A DNA stretch of 64,000 nt from Pseudomonas asplenii (GTDB lineage Bacteria; Pseudomonadota; Gammaproteobacteria; Pseudomonadales; Pseudomonadaceae). Positions 1 through 8,578 of the stretch are shown piece by piece; within the stretch, counting starts at the first letter, position 1; the number at the start of each line of letters is the position of its first letter. The translations under genes were made by a program, and so were the position numbers. The stretch is taken from contig NZ_LT629777.1 in the NCBI RefSeq assembly GCF_900105475.1, positions 5,704,001 through 5,768,000 of the forward strand, written 5' to 3'. The notes below the pieces were generated by a model. The model did not search any database, was not told the DNA's origin, and was given only the letters and a program-made list of their open reading frames with translations.

Positions 1-958
1 CAATCTCCAGCTCAGCAATCCTTTCCTCAATCAACAACTTGCGTCGATGCTCACGGTACTGGTCGATAGCGGTCTGCAGCGTCTGCAAGCGATTACGCTC
101 GACATTCCCCCGTTCCAGCTCCATGTGGTCATCACGAGCAGGCATCAGCGTCTGGATTTGCTCTCGAGCGGCCACAACCTCCTGGTGAGCCTCGTTGAGT
201 TCTCCAAACTCATTGACCAGGCTCGAAGCAATAGCAAAGGTTTCGGGCTCATCGAGCATGAAATCCCGCAAGAACACATTGAGATCCCCTAGGTTCTTGG
301 CCGATTGGGTCTTGTGCAGCAAGCGCAATGCGCGCTCGTTCTCGATGCCCAGCAGCCGTCTGAAACGCTCCTGGTAAGCACTGAACTCCGTGTGTACCTT
401 GGCATCCGGCAAGTCGTATTTGAAGCGACGGGTATCAAACTCGTTCTTGGCAAAGAACTCCAACTCTTGCACATCAAACGCTCGCTCGAGCGTCAGATAG
501 AGCCGCCTGGCATCGCCGGAGACGGTGGAGTTACCCTTGACCCAGAGGATCTGGGCAAGCACAACAACCCGACCCAACTCATCGCGGTATGTTTCAGCAA
601 TGGCGGACCATGTCGTGCCACTACGAAGATACTGTGACACATACTCCCCAGAGTCCCCCGTCTGCTGCGCCCAGGCCCCTCGAAGATAAGTCATGACACT
701 TCGATCGCGGCCATTCCGTTCCGCCTCACGCGCAGCAACGTTGAAGTCTACCCACTTCGGCGGTGTCAATAGTGCAGCGTGGGCGTCCAGTACCGTGGAT
801 TTTCCAGAACCTGAGGGGCCAACAAACAAGTAGCCCTCCCTGGGGATCGGGAAATCGAACACGTTCGAGAACGTACCCCAGTTGAATGTCTGGATTCGGG
901 TGAGACGGAACTGATCATCGCTGCCGCCGAGCAAATCAGCTTGAACGAAAGGACTCAC
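1..958 (-). CDS. jetC: JetC-like SMC-family ATPase of a Wadjet system (N-terminal part, runs off window)
   Basis: This is the N-terminal ~319 residues of a large SMC/MukB-like ATPase; the gene continues past base 1. A Walker A motif (GPSGSGKST) lies at about residues 47-55, followed by charged, helix-rich sequence of the kind that opens an SMC coiled coil. The GTG start at 958 overlaps the jetB stop in a GTGA arrangement, so the two are probably translationally coupled. In Wadjet systems JetC is the motor that, with JetA and JetB, extrudes DNA loops and lets JetD cut small circular DNA such as plasmids. The identification rests on the Walker motif plus the DUF3375-DUF4194-ATPase gene order. 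Whether the ATPase is complete, and whether jetD follows, cannot be seen here. Confidence 0.85.
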   Translation of the reverse strand, partial: MSPFVQADLLGGSDDQFRLTRIQTFNWGTFSNVFDFPIPREGYLFVGPSGSGKSTVLDAHAALLTPPKWVDFNVAAREAERNGRDRSVMTYLRGAWAQQTGDSGEYVSQYLRSGTTWSAIAETYRDELGRVVVLAQILWVKGNSTVSGDARRLYLTLERAFDVQELEFFAKNEFDTRRFKYDLPDAKVHTEFSAYQERFRRLLGIENERALRLLHKTQSAKNLGDLNVFLRDFMLDEPETFAIASSLVNEFGELNEAHQEVVAAREQIQTLMPARDDHMELERGNVERNRLQTLQTAIDQYREHRRKLLIEERIAELEI

Positions 959-1668
959 TGGGTATCCTCCTCTTCAGTACCCTCAACCGGCCCCTCGCTT
1001 ATCACCCCTCCGGCCTGCGGACTGGTCAAGGTCGCGTAAGTACGGGTCAACTCCTGAATCTCCTCTGCGGAGAAGAGAAGCTTGAGCGTCGGCGAAACTT
1101 CAAAACGCTCGCCAGAACCGCGGATGAATTGCAGCAAGCTCAGTTTCTTCGCCTTATCGACAGCATTGACAATCTGCCGGCCAAACTTGGCGTGGTCTGG
1201 GTTGCTTTCTTTCTCAAAGACCGAGAGATGTTCTTTCATGTCATCAAGCGACACGACTGCCCGCTCACCTTGCGCGTCAGCCTGTGTCAGCCGCTGCCGC
1301 AGGAAGAGCAGCAAGGCTGTCTCCAGGAAAGTGAGCGAGGCTTTGCGCAACAGGATCGGGATATCCAGGTCTTCAGACACTACCTGCCGCGTGAACGCCA
1401 CCCGTTGCTCATGATCGATAACGACTTCAAGAAAGAGGTCATGCATACGCGAGCGGATGACCGCTTCGTCTCGAAGCAACACAGGCCATAGCCTGGACTG
1501 GCGCCGAGCATCCACCGATGGCCCCAGAAGCAGTTGCACAAGTACCCGCCGGGTGTCGATAGGAAGCTCGCCAGTATCTCCTCTGAACGTTGCGGCATCG
1601 ACGCCAGGCACATCAGCTACGCGGTCCTCTCCAACCGGCTCGTCCGTTAGCTCAGTCGACAAGTTCAA
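955..1668 (-). CDS. jetB: JetB-like protein (DUF4194), Wadjet subunit
   Basis: A 237-residue acidic protein with the length and position of DUF4194 (JetB), the MukE-like winged-helix subunit that joins the kleisin JetA to the ATPase JetC in Wadjet complexes. The sequence reads as a winged-helix protein with a helical middle part (residues ~100-180, rich in Leu and Arg). Its start overlaps the end of jetA by 17 bases and its stop overlaps the jetC start, giving one compact operon. The acidic C-terminal tail (EGTEEEDTQ) is not obviously conserved. No catalytic residues are expected. The call depends on family recognition and strongly on context. Confidence 0.85.
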   Translation of the reverse strand: MNLSTELTDEPVGEDRVADVPGVDAATFRGDTGELPIDTRRVLVQLLLGPSVDARRQSRLWPVLLRDEAVIRSRMHDLFLEVVIDHEQRVAFTRQVVSEDLDIPILLRKASLTFLETALLLFLRQRLTQADAQGERAVVSLDDMKEHLSVFEKESNPDHAKFGRQIVNAVDKAKKLSLLQFIRGSGERFEVSPTLKLLFSAEEIQELTRTYATLTSPQAGGVISEGPVEGTEEEDTQ

Positions 1669-3115
1669 GATAACGCTCCTTCATGAAATAGATGGCAGGA
1701 ATCCTGGCGCGACGCTGCACCGCGTCATTTCCCTGCCAGAAAACCGTTTCGACTCCACCAGTCACCTCCCCATGTCTGGATCCGAGGGCGACATAACCGA
1801 CGACACTTCCCAAACCTTGCTCAGCCGGGAATTCGTTCAGAACTTGAGCGATGGAGACCTGCGATTGCTGCTCCAGAATGGCCCGAAGATGGGCCTTGAG
1901 CGTACGGAAGTCGATTTCCGATTGGCGCACCAGTTCGCTCACCGTTTCGAGGTCAAGCTCAGAGGGTTCTGCTGCCGGCATGGACGAATCGGTCACACGC
2001 TCAGCAGGGTCATACAGGGTCCACTGGGACACCGACCGAATACGACTGCTGGACTGCATGAGTTCGAAACCAACGTCCTGATTGGGGCGAACCCTGTTCT
2101 TGAGGCTGAGCGCGGCCTGCGTAGCCTCCTTCAAAAGGCTGTGCAGACGCCGATGCTCCAGGAACTCCCGACTTTGCACGAAGCTTTTGAGACTACGCGC
2201 GAAGTGCTGCAGAACATCGTGTACTCCCCGCCCTTCATTCAACAGAGTCCCGGTCAGCCCCAGCAGGAATTTGCGCTCCTGCGACTCCAACTGTCGCGCA
2301 AAAGGCCGACCAGCCACATCGTCCAACGACTCTCGTAGCGTTGCCGCCTGTTCGCTGTCGGTCAGCAAGCGCCAGAAAGCGTTGAAAGTTCGTCCAGCGT
2401 CACTGTCTCCAATGAGATCGACACCTGCAAAGAGCTGTTCCAGTACATCACCGCGGCTTCCTTCATTCTCCATTAAGCTCTGTCGCAAGCCACGGTTCAG
2501 CCGCTCGAATTCGTCACGTACACTTCGAAAGTCCGCCGAAAGCTCCTGCGCCAAAGCAATGACCTCACGGGCACGCTCCAAAGCTCGGTCCGGCGCAAGG
2601 ATATTTACACCATCGCGTTCGACCTCCTCGATAGCCCGATCGATACGGGCGCGCTCAGTGAGCAGTGCAGCCAGCCGTGCTTGAGGATTGACATTGGTCT
2701 CATCAGCCAACCGCGACAACTGATAAATAACAACCGACAGCCGGCTTTCCGTCGCGGTTGTTCTTGGTTTGAGCAGCCCGGTGACGAATCGAAGGGCTGT
2801 CAACGCGTCGGCCGACAGTTCGTACTCTTCTTCAGAAGCCCCCACAGGGAATCGGCGAGTCAGCCATCCTTGACTGAGCCATTCAGCAACGTACGCCTGT
2901 GCTGTTTGCGGAAGCTCTTCTCCTGCTGCACGCAAGTCGTCGAGGTCTCGACTAAGCCTCTCATGGAGCACGGAGCTCGGAAGTTCCTTTTCAGCGTCCA
3001 AGAACAGGGACTGCAACAAGGCAATCATGACAGGCCCCTTCGTCGCCGCAAGCAAACGCCAGAGCGGCTGTTCACGAAGATTGCGAAGGGTCGCAGCGCC
3101 ACGCAACGCTTTCAT
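1652..3115 (-). CDS. jetA: JetA-like protein (DUF3375), Wadjet kleisin-type subunit
   Basis: A 487-residue protein recognisable as DUF3375, the first gene of Wadjet operons. It has the typical N-terminal block (residues ~1-110, winged-helix-like, with a 'WLSQGWLTRRFP' type segment), then a long alpha-helical central region rich in Arg, Glu and Leu, and a C-terminal domain ending in a hydrophobic 'IPAIYFMKERYLELVD' segment. JetA is related to MukF, the kleisin that bridges the ATPase heads. The ATG at 3115 is preceded by a purine-rich GAGGGCGGGG ribosome-binding site. It heads the operon jetA-jetB-jetC. Length is normal and no break is visible. Confidence 0.87.
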   Translation of the reverse strand: MKALRGAATLRNLREQPLWRLLAATKGPVMIALLQSLFLDAEKELPSSVLHERLSRDLDDLRAAGEELPQTAQAYVAEWLSQGWLTRRFPVGASEEEYELSADALTALRFVTGLLKPRTTATESRLSVVIYQLSRLADETNVNPQARLAALLTERARIDRAIEEVERDGVNILAPDRALERAREVIALAQELSADFRSVRDEFERLNRGLRQSLMENEGSRGDVLEQLFAGVDLIGDSDAGRTFNAFWRLLTDSEQAATLRESLDDVAGRPFARQLESQERKFLLGLTGTLLNEGRGVHDVLQHFARSLKSFVQSREFLEHRRLHSLLKEATQAALSLKNRVRPNQDVGFELMQSSSRIRSVSQWTLYDPAERVTDSSMPAAEPSELDLETVSELVRQSEIDFRTLKAHLRAILEQQSQVSIAQVLNEFPAEQGLGSVVGYVALGSRHGEVTGGVETVFWQGNDAVQRRARIPAIYFMKERYLELVD

Positions 3116-3268
3116 ACCCCGCCCTCGACTACCTCAAACCTACTGATTTCTCCCACATAACCCTCCTTGGTCTGCTGCCTGCAATGCCGGAAATGGATTG
3201 GAAAATTTCCTTTGAAGCGATTGGTCGAAACACATGGCACTGCGACTAACAGACAGAAAATAGACGCC

Positions 3269-4365
3269 CTATCCCCGCAACAGACCAATATTGTCGTCGA
3301 TACGTCCTTGAATGAGCCGCAGGGTGTCCTGTGTGATCGCTTGCGGGTACTGGCGCCCGGCGATGGATGCAAACTGACGGGCCACCTGAGAAATGCTGTC
3401 AATGATCAGGCACGCCGTCTCCCTTGAAACCTCAGCCTCCTCTGCCAGCTTGAGCATGGCCTCGCGATCGATCGCCAGGGCTTCGCCCATCACGTCCATC
3501 TGGTGATACCCGCCCGCCCCCTCAGAGAACGTTACGTCGGAGGCCGGTGCGAGCTCCCAATGTCCAGTTGGCGACATGAGATAGGCAAAGTTCTTCGGAT
3601 GATCATCCCGATTATTGAACACGACATTAAAGACGGCACGCTCAAATGCAAGCGCTTTCTCCCGTACATCGTTGGTGCACATCTGCGTCGTCCGCAGGAA
3701 ATTGACGTAATCCAGACTCCCCGGTGACTGGTAATCGGCGCCGGTAAAGGCAGCGAGGCTTTGCATCGGCACACGCTGGCCGCGCTGACGGTCAAAGCGT
3801 TTGCTGGCAAAGGCCGCCTGCCCGTCGGGCAGAGTGAAATGGCGTGTGTCCGGAGTCTGGATGCCACATTGGCGAAGACACTCGGCATAGACCATTTCGA
3901 TAGCACACACTTCAGGATGCTCCCCTTTGGCCGGAAACTTGACAAGCCAGGCTTCGAAACCCGGAGTGACCGCGGTGGTAAAGGCGTCGCTCTGGGGATC
4001 GCGATAAACCAGCACCTTTGGCCTGGCCCCCTGAGGCGAGCCCCCTACCAGCAGTAGCCTCTGCAGGAACTCCCCCCCTTTGCCCCTAAGTACCTCCTGC
4101 ACCTCGGCAGCGAGCAGGTCGAGGGAGATATGCACTTGCGGCGTCAGTCCCTCCGGCACCACGGGCTCGAAAGACATGGCGCCCATGGCATTGTTGCCAA
4201 TATAGGCCAGCCGCTCCAGAGGCCCTATGCGCGCCGTGTTGAGGTTGCGGCGCCTGAACATCCGATCCATCAACAACATGCCCAACCGTCCGGCAATGAA
4301 TCATAGACGGGCCTTGGGAGGCCCAACTGGTGGACAGGGAAATCCTGGCGCAGTTGGGGGTCCTT
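3269..4365 (-). pseudogene. HipA-like Ser/Thr kinase toxin, N-terminally decayed
   Basis: The main frame (3269-4285) encodes the HipA catalytic domain: WLVKFPAKGEHPEV (nucleotide-binding Lys), an AFASKRFDR block, the catalytic segment NVVFNNRDDHPKNFAY and the DVTFS metal-binding Asp. HipA proteins have ~440 residues and an N-terminal subdomain, but here the frame begins at 'MGMLLMDR'. Just upstream, in another frame, sits VYDSLPDGWA, which is the expected HipA sequence immediately before 'GMLLMDR'. One missing G in the GGTTGGG run (~4286-4290) therefore breaks the gene. Farther upstream a stop (~4366) ends the similarity, and no hipB-like antitoxin gene is present. I read it as a decayed toxin; an N-truncated expressed kinase domain is possible. 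Confidence 0.75.
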
Positions 4366-4459
4366 TTAAAAGTTTCATTGACCATTACCCAATTGTCCCT
4401 GAACCTCAAGCTCTCTTGCCAGGAATGGCGATCGGCAGATTCGAGAAGAAGCCCAAAAC

Positions 4460-5512
4460 CTAGAGCAGAACATCCACAAATTTTTTGTTTCCCTTTGGAT
4501 AATTCACCTTGAACGGAGGCCAGTTGGGCGGTATGTCTTGCCATTTCCCCGGCCAACCCTCCAAATAGTTGAAGAAAATCTCGGGGGAATTATAGGAAGC
4601 GATCAACCGCTCAATCAAAGCATGATCCGGGTGTTTATGCATCTTCCCGCTTGTGCTGATCAAAAAATTTTTACATCCGAGCATTTCCAGCAGATCTGCG
4701 CTCGTATTGCCTTTACTGCCATGGTGCGAAACTTTCAGCAGATGAACGGGTTCGTTATCCGGCAAGTGCATTTCAAGCCCCCTCCTGACAACATCACAGA
4801 AGGCATCCGCAGCGAGAACTGCGCGTTTTTCGCCGAATGTCAAAAGCAAAGCAATGCTGCTTCTGTTGGGTACCGATGTATCGGGTACAAAAGAGGCCCC
4901 TCCATTGGAAAAGAATTTTTTTGGTGGCCATTCATCACCACGGCCTAACAAATCATCCGGAGCAGCCTCCGGCTCTGGCGGAGGCAGTACAGGATTGGGC
5001 CAACTCTTCGCCAAAGCCGCCAAGCCACTCAGGTCCGGAGAAAGCACCTTGATGTTCAGCCCGCCTCGCAAAGAGACCGAGTTGGACGATTGATGGATAA
5101 CAGCACCACCCTTCAAGTCGTCTTTGAGCTCCCGAAAACTTGCGTTCCATGAAAGCCCACGAGTGCGGATCAGCGCGGACAAGACATCGGCCTCAGCCGA
5201 GCCCAGCATGTCTGAAGGCATCAAATGGTGGTAGCCGTTGAACCACACCTCACAGATATCCAGCCATGGAGGAGTATCTTCAAGCAACTCGATCACACCC
5301 TGGATGTGATCAAGGTCATAATGGGTTACGACCAACGCTTCAAGCCGGAGCTTATCGTCTTTGCCACGCACGGATTCCAGAACCGACACGATAGTCGACC
5401 GTGATTTGGATGGACCGCCATCGACAAGTAGATGAAAAGGCCGCTCCTGTTTACCATAGCTAATCAGTAATGAATCGCCGTTTTCAACTTGAATGGCTCT
5501 GACACGAAACAT
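4460..5512 (-). CDS. ComEC-like metallo-beta-lactamase-fold hydrolase
   Basis: A 350-residue protein with the MBL fold. The metal-binding motif THYDLDH is at residues 63-69 (the HxDxDH variant seen in ComEC/Rec2-type hydrolases), with a LLVDGGP strand at ~29-34 and a downstream SHHGS motif typical of competence-type MBL nucleases. There is no signal peptide or membrane segment, so it should act in the cytosol. It starts 15 bases after the CHAT-protein gene with a perfect AAGGAGG site, so the two form one transcription unit. MBL proteins paired with caspase- or trypsin-like partners are recurrent in defence islands; here the partner is a CHAT protein. Hydrolysis of a nucleic acid or nucleotide is the likely activity, but the substrate cannot be read from sequence. 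Confidence 0.8.
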   Translation of the reverse strand: MFRVRAIQVENGDSLLISYGKQERPFHLLVDGGPSKSRSTIVSVLESVRGKDDKLRLEALVVTHYDLDHIQGVIELLEDTPPWLDICEVWFNGYHHLMPSDMLGSAEADVLSALIRTRGLSWNASFRELKDDLKGGAVIHQSSNSVSLRGGLNIKVLSPDLSGLAALAKSWPNPVLPPPEPEAAPDDLLGRGDEWPPKKFFSNGGASFVPDTSVPNRSSIALLLTFGEKRAVLAADAFCDVVRRGLEMHLPDNEPVHLLKVSHHGSKGNTSADLLEMLGCKNFLISTSGKMHKHPDHALIERLIASYNSPEIFFNYLEGWPGKWQDIPPNWPPFKVNYPKGNKKFVDVLL

Positions 5513-5527
5513 AGTTCCTCCTTGAGT

Positions 5528-7972
5528 TCATTCTTTACCGAGAACGATATCCGCGTCACCAAACGCAACTATCGCCAATCCCAGGGCGAGGCCATCAGCC
5601 AACAATCGGCGCCGCATCGCGCTGATGATTTCCCCGACGGTAGATGAGTTTGGCTTGCTTGCAGCTTCTCTCAGAAACAGCGCCAGATCACGTGCCACTC
5701 GATTGGCATGGCGCCCCAGTATTTTGGTCATCGCCGCCACAACGATCCGAACGCCACTTCGCTGAAGAACAACAGGCAAGCTGCCGCCAGGCATATCTCT
5801 AAGCCCTGAAGAACAACCGATGGCGATGACCACCGGCGCCTCCCTGACGTGAGGTTTTCCAATAGCGCTCAAATTCAAACCAGAATTTGCACCTACGAAT
5901 GCAACATCGTTATCCAGGTGAAGCAACCACAACAGAAGTGATGGCGAACCCTGCGTCAGATTGGCTTTCCAACTGGACCAATCAGGAACCCTTTTCACGC
6001 CGAGTGAGCTCTCGATATTCGCGATTCGTACAACCTCATGAGGTTCGACCTCGGAATCGCGGAATCTGTCGGCCTTATCACTGGCAGCAAATGCAATTGA
6101 TGACAAGTCATCGATTCGATACCGTTTTGGCGTAGGCTCACCAAAGGTGGACCACGGACGTACCTCCTGTCCGGACTTCCATAAATGTCGTTCAATAACA
6201 CCCGAAACCCCCAGAAACCCCATTGGACAGAGCTGCTCACCAGCTTCACGAATATTGCAATTGGAGATGGCTTTCCCCTTGTTCAGGCATCCAACACATT
6301 CCGTGCACAGTTGTGCATCGGGTGAATCAGGCATCTGTCCGTCGTAGAGATATTCAATGGGGAAGAAAGCATCACTTTGCGTCACCAGTTGAATGCGACC
6401 TTCACTGCTTGGCCAGTTGTGGACCAGCGATCGTAGGTTAGATTGGAGCAATGCCCCCTTATTCGCCAACTTGAGCATCAACGGTGCCAATGCTGCATGA
6501 GGATTGGAAATAGCTTCCTCCAGAACCTGAAGAAGGTGCTCGCGTGCCGTGGCGGTGTCAGTCTCGGAAAGAGGATAAAAGATCGCGTCACCGGTATCAC
6601 TGATGATGGTGACGCTCGGCTGTTTCCCTAAGCTGTCATTTACCAGCAATGCGACGTCAAAGGACGCTTTCGTGCGATCCACCGGCGTGACGATGTTCTC
6701 GATGAAAAAGTGGATCGATTCACCTGGAGCGGACTGGAGTCGGGCGGTTTGAAGAATCTGGGCACCGTCGCTGATGAGGAAACGCAGGTCGACGGAGCCC
6801 ATCCCGCCGTAACGGGTGAATGTGGCCGTCGTCGAGTTTCCCGTTCTGGACAGTTCCAACACCCGACTTTCCGGATCACATCCGAACTCCAGCAGGTGAA
6901 CCTGCAATAACTTGCTATTTTCGGCCCACTCGACCCGGTCGTCCGGAAACAACGGACGATCATCCCGCTGTCCGTCTCGCAATGGGCTTTTCACACGAAT
7001 ATCAATGTCGATATCCACGCTACCCTCAATGGGCCAAATCTGGAGCTCATGCCGACCCCGTCGAGCCCGCGCATTCAGAATCCTCTCAACGGGCGGACCA
7101 GGACGCACGCGGCCGCGCGGTTTGATGGGATCCCGGCTGAGTTCTTGAGTAGATGGAGGCGCAGATCTGCGATGAGCACCGGCGCGGCCGGAGCTGTGCG
7201 AAGAGAAATCTGACGGCGATACGTCGCCAATTCGAGACGGAAGACTTTGCTCAATACGGGAGGGATAGTCTACAGAGGATATTCGACGTTCTACCGTGGT
7301 CGGCCCATCAAACAACGAGTGCCGAGCGAACAGAAAAGATTGAGTGGATGAGAGAACCAACGTACGCCATCCGGATTCTTCCTGCACAAGCTTGATCGCA
7401 TCAGCAAAGTGCACCTTCTGCTCGATCAGTGCCGAGATGGTTGATTGAAGCCAATCCACGATGCGGATGTCATCTACGTCAACGTATACCACGCATTGAG
7501 CTAACAGCTCTTCTCGTAAATGACTGATGTGAGCCGAAATAGCCTCAGTACCTTTTCCGTAAAGAACCACCAGCCGTGCGGCTCTTATCCTACGAATCGA
7601 TTCAATGGAGTCAGCGACTACGATCTCAACGACATCGGAATTGCCCCCCCACTCGAGTCGCTCCCGCACATCGCTTAGAAACCCATAAGTCAGCAAATCC
7701 GGGGCCGCCGTCACAACAGCCACTCCCCTTTTAGGCTTCGAAACAATGGGAAATCGCGGCTTGACATTATGTTCCCACTCGGGAAAAACATACCCGGCCC
7801 CAACCAGATTCGACATTTCGGAAAGGGCTAGGCCGATCGCCTTGCGCCCCTCTGGCCATGCCCAGACCGATCTCACGATCTTGATCTTGAGTGAACGCTC
7901 CCTAAGCAACCGGTGGAAAGCCTCGCCGAGTATAATGCCCCGTTGAGGGTCAATCCATTGATCGGCGTCCAT
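5528..7972 (-). CDS. CHAT-type caspase-like protease protein, N-terminus probably cut off by IS3 element
   Basis: This 814-residue protein ends in a CHAT (caspase HetF associated with TPRs) domain: a strand-loop with His (WLLHLDND, H~685) and the strand VVIAIGCSSG (Cys~720), the expected His-Cys dyad. Before it are the 'FFPIEYLYDG' segment usual in CHAT proteins and an unusual Cys cluster (CTECVGC...C...C, ~556-582) that could bind zinc or an Fe-S cluster. The middle (~280-450) is beta-rich; the N-terminus is of unknown fold. ATG 7972 is the first good start, but the frame stays open upstream into the IS3 end. The small ORF beyond the IS can be joined in frame, so the native protein was probably about 80-90 residues longer. 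MBL-fold and PIN-like neighbours suggest a defence or cell-suicide module. Confidence 0.75.
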   Translation of the reverse strand: MDADQWIDPQRGIILGEAFHRLLRERSLKIKIVRSVWAWPEGRKAIGLALSEMSNLVGAGYVFPEWEHNVKPRFPIVSKPKRGVAVVTAAPDLLTYGFLSDVRERLEWGGNSDVVEIVVADSIESIRRIRAARLVVLYGKGTEAISAHISHLREELLAQCVVYVDVDDIRIVDWLQSTISALIEQKVHFADAIKLVQEESGWRTLVLSSTQSFLFARHSLFDGPTTVERRISSVDYPSRIEQSLPSRIGDVSPSDFSSHSSGRAGAHRRSAPPSTQELSRDPIKPRGRVRPGPPVERILNARARRGRHELQIWPIEGSVDIDIDIRVKSPLRDGQRDDRPLFPDDRVEWAENSKLLQVHLLEFGCDPESRVLELSRTGNSTTATFTRYGGMGSVDLRFLISDGAQILQTARLQSAPGESIHFFIENIVTPVDRTKASFDVALLVNDSLGKQPSVTIISDTGDAIFYPLSETDTATAREHLLQVLEEAISNPHAALAPLMLKLANKGALLQSNLRSLVHNWPSSEGRIQLVTQSDAFFPIEYLYDGQMPDSPDAQLCTECVGCLNKGKAISNCNIREAGEQLCPMGFLGVSGVIERHLWKSGQEVRPWSTFGEPTPKRYRIDDLSSIAFAASDKADRFRDSEVEPHEVVRIANIESSLGVKRVPDWSSWKANLTQGSPSLLLWLLHLDNDVAFVGANSGLNLSAIGKPHVREAPVVIAIGCSSGLRDMPGGSLPVVLQRSGVRIVVAAMTKILGRHANRVARDLALFLREAASKPNSSTVGEIISAMRRRLLADGLALGLAIVAFGDADIVLGKE

Positions 7973-8004
7973 CAAGCTGGAATCCCCACCCCACTTGCCC
8001 CCGG

Positions 8005-8022
8005 TGTCAGGATAGTTGTCGC
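8005..8022 (+). repeat. IS3 left inverted repeat
   Basis: TGTCAGGATAGTTGTCGC begins with the TG dinucleotide common to IS3 ends and matches 15 of 18 bases of the right end read on the other strand. Confidence 0.65.
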
Positions 8023-8072
8023 CTCTCCGAATTTTCCTGAAAACGCAGATCGGGGGCGGAAAGAGACTGTTC

Positions 8073-8573
8073 GTGCCGTACTATTCACCGGAACGCAAAG
8101 CCGCATTGCTCAAAATGCTGCTTCCCCCACTGAGCCTGTCGATGGCCGAGGTTGCTCGGCGCGAAGGGGTCAGCGACATGTCATTGGCCAACTGGCGCAG
8201 AAAGGCCCGCTCTGAAGGAAACGCAGTGTCCGAGAACATCCCATCGGCCCAGAACTGGACAGCCGAAGCCCAGTTTGCCGTCGTCCTTGAAACCGCCGGC
8301 TTGTCCGAAATTGAACTGGCTGAATACTGCCGTCGCAAAGGCCTGTACCCCGAGCAAATCAAGGCTTGGCGGCAAGCCTGCATCAACGGCCAGAAGGCAG
8401 ACAAAGCCCAGCAAAAAGACGATCGCGAGCAAGCCCGCAAGGACAAGAAACGCATCCAGGAACTGGAGCGCGAGCTGCGCCGCAAAGACAAGGCGCTGGC
8501 TGAAACCGCCGCGTTGCTGGTGCTGCGAAAAAAGCTCAACGACTACTGGGGGATCGACAACGAGGACAACTGA
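8073..8573 (+). CDS. IS3-family transposase OrfA (helix-turn-helix protein)
   Basis: A 166-residue DNA-binding protein of an IS3-type element. The N-terminal helix-turn-helix (SMAEVARREGVSDMSLANWR) is followed by a second HTH-like segment (ELAEYCRRKGLYPEQIKAWR) and a Lys/Arg/Glu-rich coiled coil (residues ~105-150) with a leucine-zipper pattern. I chose the GTG at 8073 because GGAAAGAG precedes it at the right distance and it gives the usual 'VPYYSPERKAALL' start; an ATG at 8016 lies at the IS edge and lacks support. OrfA binds the terminal repeats and also forms the N-terminal part of the OrfAB transposase by -1 frameshifting. Confidence 0.85.
   Translation: MPYYSPERKAALLKMLLPPLSLSMAEVARREGVSDMSLANWRRKARSEGNAVSENIPSAQNWTAEAQFAVVLETAGLSEIELAEYCRRKGLYPEQIKAWRQACINGQKADKAQQKDDREQARKDKKRIQELERELRRKDKALAETAALLVLRKKLNDYWGIDNEDN
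8528..8534 (+). promoter_or_regulatory. Programmed -1 ribosomal frameshift site (A_AAA_AAG)
   Basis: The heptamer AAAAAAG lies in orfA phase as CGA AAA AAG. A -1 slip continues through AAA GCT CAA CGA... into the orfB frame with no stop, giving an OrfAB fusion. A6G is the classic IS3-family slippery sequence. Confidence 0.8.
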
Positions 8574-8578
8574 CCGCC

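Noticed and set aside
3112..3402. Short minus ORF between jetA and the hipA remnant
   Set aside because: It overlaps the end of the hipA frame and lacks a ribosome site or homology.
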